From Gammaproteobacteria bacterium (GTDB lineage Bacteria > Pseudomonadota > Gammaproteobacteria > Nitrosococcales > Methylophagaceae), in NCBI GenBank assembly GCA_029248745.1, contig JAQWIT010000004.1, positions 84,792 to 148,791 of the forward strand: 64,000 nucleotides of DNA. Reading direction: 5' to 3'. A program made the translations under genes and the position numbers. The first letter of the stretch is position 1. Each line of letters opens with the position of its first letter. Of the stretch, positions 60,189-64,000 are shown one piece after another. The notes under the pieces are model-generated. The model saw only the letters and a program-made list of their open reading frames with translations, was not told where the DNA came from and did no database searches.

Positions 60189-61859
60189 ATGTCAGATATT
60201 GAAATCGCACAACAAGCTGAAATGGCTAACATCGTTGAATTGGCACAAAGCCAATTAGGGTTAAACGACCAACAGCTCAGTACCTATGGGCGATACAAAG
60301 CCAAAGTATCCTTATCCGTCATGAATGAGTTGGCAGCCAGAGAAGATGGCAAACTGATCTTAGTCACCGCCATTAGCCCCACCCCAGCAGGTGAAGGTAA
60401 AACTACCACCACAATCGGCCTCAGCGATGCCCTAAATCGCATCGACAAAAAATCAATGGTCTGTATTCGAGAACCAGCTATGGGGCCGTGTTTTGGTATG
60501 AAAGGCGGCGCTGCAGGTGGCGGTTATTCGCAAGTTGTCCCAATGGAAGACATCAACCTCCATTTCACCGGTGACCTGCATGCCATCAGTGCAGCGCACA
60601 ACTTATTATCAGCGATGATCGATAATCATATACATCACAGCAATGTCCTAGATTTAGACGTCAGACGTATCACTTGGGGTCGAGTAATGGATATGAATGA
60701 TCGTGCCTTACGAGATATCAATGTCGGCCTCGGCGGCACACCGAATGGTTTCCCGCGCCAAGATGGTTTCGATATTGTTGTGGCGTCAGAAGTCATGGCT
60801 ATTTTCTGCTTATCGAATTCATTGAGCGAATTAAAAGACAAGCTTAGTAACATCCTCATTGGTTATTCACGTGACGGCACAGCAAGATTTGCACGTGACT
60901 TAAATGCCCATGGTGCCATGGCAACCCTATTAAAAGAAGCGATTAAACCCAACCTTGTGCAAACACTAGAAAACAACCCTGCCTTTGTACACGGTGGTCC
61001 GTTTGCTAATATCGCCCATGGTTGTAATAGTGTTATTGCCACTAAAATGGCCCTGAAGCTCAGTGATTATGTGGTAACAGAAGCCGGTTTTGGAGCTGAC
61101 TTGGGCGCCGAGAAGTTTATCGATATCAAATGCCGAAAATCAGGTCTAAAACCCGATATTGCAGTGATCGTTGCTACCGTTAAGGCCCTGAAATATCATG
61201 GTGGTATCGATGCTAAAGATTTAGCGCAAGAGAACATCCCAGCCTTAGAAAAAGGCATGGCGAATCTAGAACGCCACCTCAATAACTTACGACAGCATTT
61301 TGGTCTACGTTGTGTGGTCGCCATCAATCATTTCGACCAAGATACGGATGCCGAAGTGATGCTGATTAAAAACACCGTTGAAGGCCTGGGTGCCAAAGCC
61401 GTGATTGCCAAACATTGGGCCGATGGCGGTACGGGAGCAGAAGAGTTAGCCCAACAAGTGGTCACCATTTTGGATGAAGACAGTGATAGCTTCCAATACC
61501 TCTATGAGGATGATCAACCGCTATGGGATAAAATTACTGCTGTAGCAACCAAAATCTATAAAGCCAGTGATGTGGTTGCGGATAAAAAAGTGCTCGACAA
61601 AATTGCTGATTTTGAACAAGAATACGGCCATATCCCAGTGTGTATGGCAAAAACACCGTACTCATTTAGTGCTGATCCCAGTTTACGCGGTGCAGCATCC
61701 GATCATACCGTCACCGTCCGTGATGTCCGCCTATCGAGAGGTGCTGAATTCTTAATTATTCTCTGTGGCGACATTATGACGATGCCGGGTCTACCCAAAC
61801 GGCCTGCCAGTGAACGGATTGATATTGATGACAATGGTGTGATTAGTGGGTTGTTTTGA
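60189..61859 (+). CDS. fhs: Formate-tetrahydrofolate ligase
   Basis: This enzyme makes 10-formyl-tetrahydrofolate from formate, ATP and tetrahydrofolate. The 556-residue protein has the P-loop [15 protein letters not shown] (64-78), [53 protein letters not shown] and the C-terminal [11 protein letters not shown] and [14 protein letters not shown]. Length matches the family. A TATAAT at 60154-60159 may be its -10 box. In methylotrophs it links formate to serine-cycle or assimilatory C1 pools, which is the main reason I suspect such an organism. Confidence 0.97.
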   Translation: MSDIEIAQQAEMANIVELAQSQLGLNDQQLSTYGRYKAKVSLSVMNELAAREDGKLILVTAISPTPAGEGKTTTTIGLSDALNRIDKKSMVCIREPAMGPCFGMKGGAAGGGYSQVVPMEDINLHFTGDLHAISAAHNLLSAMIDNHIHHSNVLDLDVRRITWGRVMDMNDRALRDINVGLGGTPNGFPRQDGFDIVVASEVMAIFCLSNSLSELKDKLSNILIGYSRDGTARFARDLNAHGAMATLLKEAIKPNLVQTLENNPAFVHGGPFANIAHGCNSVIATKMALKLSDYVVTEAGFGADLGAEKFIDIKCRKSGLKPDIAVIVATVKALKYHGGIDAKDLAQENIPALEKGMANLERHLNNLRQHFGLRCVVAINHFDQDTDAEVMLIKNTVEGLGAKAVIAKHWADGGTGAEELAQQVVTILDEDSDSFQYLYEDDQPLWDKITAVATKIYKASDVVADKKVLDKIADFEQEYGHIPVCMAKTPYSFSADPSLRGAASDHTVTVRDVRLSRGAEFLIILCGDIMTMPGLPKRPASERIDIDDNGVISGLF

Positions 61860-61886
61860 GAAGTTAGAATTATAGGGAATAGGTAT

Positions 61887-62621
61887 ATGTCTGATATCGC
61901 AGCAATGGCTTTAGAAGCATTAAAGGATCATTCAAGGGGACTTCATGTTGATGAACTTGCTTTGCGGGTACTAACAAAATACCAAAACTTACAAATCGAT
62001 GCTGAGAGTTTATCTTGAAAACTATCTAACAAATTATCGACAGAGTTTAAAAATAAGAAAGCGAAATCACGCTTTTCAAAAATTAAGAATAAAAATAGGG
62101 GGTTCTAAAAGGGGTATCCATAAAGCCCGCAAGTTTAAAGAAAATGAAGCTCAACATGTGTCAATTAAAATTCCTGATACCCCAAGTTCAAATTTTAAAT
62201 ATTGCGCAGGTGAACATGTAGTTTTAAGCGATTCTTTTTAGAGGATATGATTCTGCGGTTATGACTGTAGATGAACGTATTGATGTAGTGGCTAGTAAGC
62301 ATAATCGATATTTCCATATTCAAGTAAAAACATCATCAGAATCCAGTAATAGTTTTAGCTTTAGCATAAAAAAATATATTCGAGAATAATGATCAAGGTA
62401 TTACTTTCTATGTCTTACTTTGCTGACGGTTTATGAACTCATACTTTCAACATGACTATGTAGTTTTGCCAAGTTCTGTCGTAGCAACATTTATAAATAC
62501 TGGTGGAATCAAAGAAGCTGTATCAATATCTATGAGAGTTTCAATTGATTCGGGTAAATTTATGCTCAATAAAAAGGTAGATATTAGTAATTATATAAAT
62601 ACATTTGAACTTATAAAGTGA
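61887..62621 (+). pseudogene. Decayed HARE-HTH plus PD-(D/E)XK nuclease-like gene
   Basis: Starting at ATG 61887, the first 43 codons (SDIAAMALEALKDHSRGLHV, VDELALRVLTKYQNLQIDAE) are a HARE-HTH winged helix of the kind fused to restriction-type enzymes. The frame meets TGA at 62016, continues as KLSNKLSTEFKNKKAKSRF, then shifts to SKRGIHKARKFKENEA. A further shift gives RGYDSAVMTVDERIDVVASK and YFHIQVKTSSES, a nuclease-like D...QVK core. The last piece (from 62433) is DYVVLPSSVVATFIN to the TAG/TGA near 62621. At least three frame changes and several stops show decay. It was probably a DNA-acting accessory or defence gene. Confidence 0.65.
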
Positions 62622-62966
62622 TAGTAAAATAAGGACAGGTTTATTTTTTAGGAGCTCCTCTGGCACCCATGATGCGAAGCTGAGTGTCGACAATTTATTT
62701 GGAAGACTGTGGTAGGTGTTTGAGCGTAGCGAGTTTCCACCACACCCAAATCACTTTTCGTCACGAAGGTACTCGGAGGGCAAACATGAGCTGCATAGTT
62801 TGGTTACGTTTATTTTGATTAGCTACATCCATTTAGCTCACCCTTCGGGCGCCTTCGGCGTCTAAAGTTGTTCCAGACAAATTTATGGCCACGCAAAATA
62901 AGTGAACGCCCTCGCGGTAGCGAAATCAATTAGAATAAGAAAGCCTAAATACAGTAGGAGAAAACT
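62622..62966. other. Non-coding stretch holding the second repeat copy
   Basis: No gene is visible here. The stretch consists mostly of repeat copy 2 (62714-62901) with an inner GC-rich palindromic piece (CCTTCGGGCGCCTTCGGCGTC around 62841). It ends with the AGGAGAAAA ribosome site of the small zinc-finger gene at 62967. Confidence 0.6.
62714..62901 (+). repeat. Interspersed repeat, copy 2
   Basis: It shows the same ordered landmarks as copy 1 (12345-12466, minus strand): GTTTGAGCGTAGCGAGTTT, CACACCCAAATCA, GGGCAAACATGAGCT, GTTTGGTTACGTTTATTTTG and finally GGCCACGCAAAATAA. A ~69-bp piece (62818-62886) is inserted between the last two landmarks. The two copies are in opposite orientation, about 50 kb apart. 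Confidence 0.65.
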
Positions 62967-63236
62967 ATGGCGGGTGGTTGGGCACGTGATGGTGCTGTGC
63001 AAGATCAAATCGATGCTAGTGTCGAAGACGCAATAGAGCAAGCAAGAAGTCAACTCAATATGGGCGATAGCTTAGAAGAGTGTGAGGAGTGTGAAAGCAA
63101 GATCCCACAAGCCCGCCGTGAAGCCATCCCAGGTGTACGTCTTTGCATTAATTGCCAGTCAGAGTTAGAACAACAAGAACAGACTAACTCGGCGAGTATC
63201 AATCGGCGTGGTAGTAAAAACAGCCAATTAAAATAA
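62967..63236 (+). CDS. DksA/TraR-type C4 zinc-finger protein (YbiI-like)
   Basis: The 89-residue protein starts AGGWARDGAVQDQIDASVED, typical of the small YbiI-type DksA/TraR relatives, and has a C4 zinc finger (C39, C42, C60, C63) with IPQARREAIPGVRLCINCQ. Longer DksA proteins act in the secondary channel of RNA polymerase; the role of these short ones is unclear. An AGGAGAAAA ribosome site precedes the ATG. Confidence 0.85.
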   Translation: MAGGWARDGAVQDQIDASVEDAIEQARSQLNMGDSLEECEECESKIPQARREAIPGVRLCINCQSELEQQEQTNSASINRRGSKNSQLK

Positions 63237-63293
63237 ATGAATGCTCAGTAGCAGGTATAATACGCGGCTTTCGATCACTCAGAATTAACTATT

Positions 63294-63473
63294 ATGGCCG
63301 AACAAAACATTCAAGAATTCCCGACATACATCGAAGAGCCAGCCTCATCATGCTGTAGTGATGACAGTTGCTGTGGCCCACAAACACCCGTTACACGAGA
63401 TGCGCCTAAAATAGGGCGAAATGATCCTTGTGTCTGCGGGAGTGGGCGAAAGTTTAAAAAGTGCTGTGGCTAA
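63294..63473 (+). CDS. Small Cys-rich SEC-C motif protein
   Basis: A 59-residue protein with an N-terminal part carrying two CC pairs ([11 protein letters not shown] at 18-28) and a C-terminal SEC-C metal-binding motif ([20 protein letters not shown]). The motif is found at the end of SecA and in many small zinc-binding proteins. A TATAAT lies about 33 bp upstream of the ATG. The role is unknown; it may bind zinc or interact with the translation or export machinery. Confidence 0.8.
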   Translation: MAEQNIQEFPTYIEEPASSCCSDDSCCGPQTPVTRDAPKIGRNDPCVCGSGRKFKKCCG

Positions 63474-63485
63474 AAACCTTAAGCG

Positions 63486-63899
63486 TTAGTTAAGTCCTGC
63501 AGAAAAGGCTTCGGCACGCTTAAAATAGTTTTCAAGATAGACTTGTATTTCAATATTACGATTATTTTCTGAACTAAGATGCACTAGCTCTACAACAGCA
63601 GCCATCTTCCCTGCCGCTGCCTTTTTTTTACCTTCCATATTGTCAACAAAGTAGGCGATTGCTTTTTCAAGCGAGTAAGTAATCATATGAATATCATGTA
63701 GGTCAGCTGCATCAAACTTGGTTTTTGTTTTAATGTCGGCAGTGGTATTAGCAAACACTTGCTTGGCTTCTTGATATGAAGTTATGTCATCGACGATTAA
63801 ATGTTGAACGGGCTGTTCACCTGCGATACCAACGGTCAGGTATAGTGAAGAAAAAGCCGCCATTAGGGCTAAGAAAATAACCGATTTTAACTTTGTCAT
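63486..63899 (-). CDS. Small exported protein, DUF6746-like
   Basis: The 137-residue protein has a signal peptide (about residues 1-26, MTKLKSVIFLALMAAFSSLY to VGIAG) and a helical mature domain with LHDIHMITYSLEKAIAYFV and NNRNIEIQVYLENYFKRAEA. The pattern resembles the DUF6746 family of small periplasmic proteins with unknown function; I am moderately sure of that family. A Fur-like site lies about 31 bp before its start. Confidence 0.65.
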   Translation of the reverse strand: MTKLKSVIFLALMAAFSSLYLTVGIAGEQPVQHLIVDDITSYQEAKQVFANTTADIKTKTKFDAADLHDIHMITYSLEKAIAYFVDNMEGKKKAAAGKMAAVVELVHLSSENNRNIEIQVYLENYFKRAEAFSAGLN

Positions 63900-63929
63900 G
63901 TTGATTCCTTAAGGATCTTAAATTTTAAT

Positions 63930-63948
63930 GCAAATTATAATCATTTTA
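63930..63948 (-). promoter_or_regulatory. Possible Fur-binding site before the exported protein gene
   Basis: The 19 bases GCAAATTATAATCATTTTA match the Fur consensus at 14 of 19 positions, including the central run. It is upstream of the gene at 63486-63899. AT-rich DNA makes chance matches common, so this is tentative. Confidence 0.3.
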
Positions 63949-64000
63949 TATTAGCATTGGGGGGGGTAAAAGTGGATTTGGTGTTAGTTTCATATATCGG

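Noticed and set aside
63959-63966. Run of eight G near the window end, possible phase-variation tract
   Set aside because: The gene it might control lies outside the window, and eight G alone is not enough evidence.

Overview
The window looks like the chromosome of a marine-type gammaproteobacterium. I lean towards a methylotroph related to Methylophaga/Piscirickettsiaceae. This rests on gene content and order (lptM-lysA-dapF-DUF484-xerC, polA beside DUF2782, tgt-yajC-secD-secF, coaBC-dut-algC-argB-slmA), on moderately AT-rich DNA, and on an fhs-type formate-tetrahydrofolate ligase, which is common in methylotrophs. The genus is inference. Most genes are housekeeping. I found no rRNA, tRNA, CRISPR array or intact transposase.

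Layout: 1-726 holds the start of pilD and a PilB-start/EAL-end chimera. 877-4696 is the lptM-lysA-dapF-DUF484-xerC operon, facing polA. 7557-11410 runs DUF2782, thrB, waaC, hldE. 11411-14154 is an accessory patch with a decayed gene, repetitive non-coding DNA, a cupin and a sulfotransferase. 14155-29242 is a large lipopolysaccharide (LPS) inner-core locus. It has a barrel-kinase fusion, gmhA with an FAD oxidoreductase and an aldo/keto reductase, a triple-kinase WaaP-like protein with waaG, galE and a YrbL-like kinase, and on the other strand waaF, a GT-C-like membrane protein, an InaA-like kinase and a carbamoyltransferase. 29249-38409 carries a ZIP transporter, pgeF, rsmE, DUF3301, a dead response regulator, prmC, moeB-like, pmbA, a stop-interrupted PilZ-like gene and bolA-yciI-yciB. 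38463-43316 carries an RNase AM-like gene, yciO, an acyltransferase and clpB behind a likely sigma-32 promoter. 43342-54350 carries an SDR, a truncated DUF4126 gene, a Nif3 protein, yihY, coaBC, dut, a frame-broken sensor-like gene, algC, argB, slmA with a chemoreceptor tail, pyrF and tgt. 54448-61859 carries yajC-secD-secF, mpl-ubiX and fhs. 61887-63899 is a second accessory patch with a decayed HARE-HTH/nuclease-like gene, a second copy of the repeat, and three small proteins.

Functionally, hldE, gmhA, waaC and waaF make and add heptose. waaG and galE extend the core. The kinases and the carbamoyltransferase would decorate it with phosphate and carbamoyl groups, as in Pseudomonas.

Two things stand out. 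First, the core locus has six kinase-fold domains, three of them fused in one protein and another fused to a glycosidase-like barrel. Second, pilus, cyclic-di-GMP, response-regulator and chemotaxis genes are broken again and again (PilB/EAL chimera, PilZ stop, receiver pseudogene, chemoreceptor stub, sensor frameshift), while adjacent housekeeping genes are intact.
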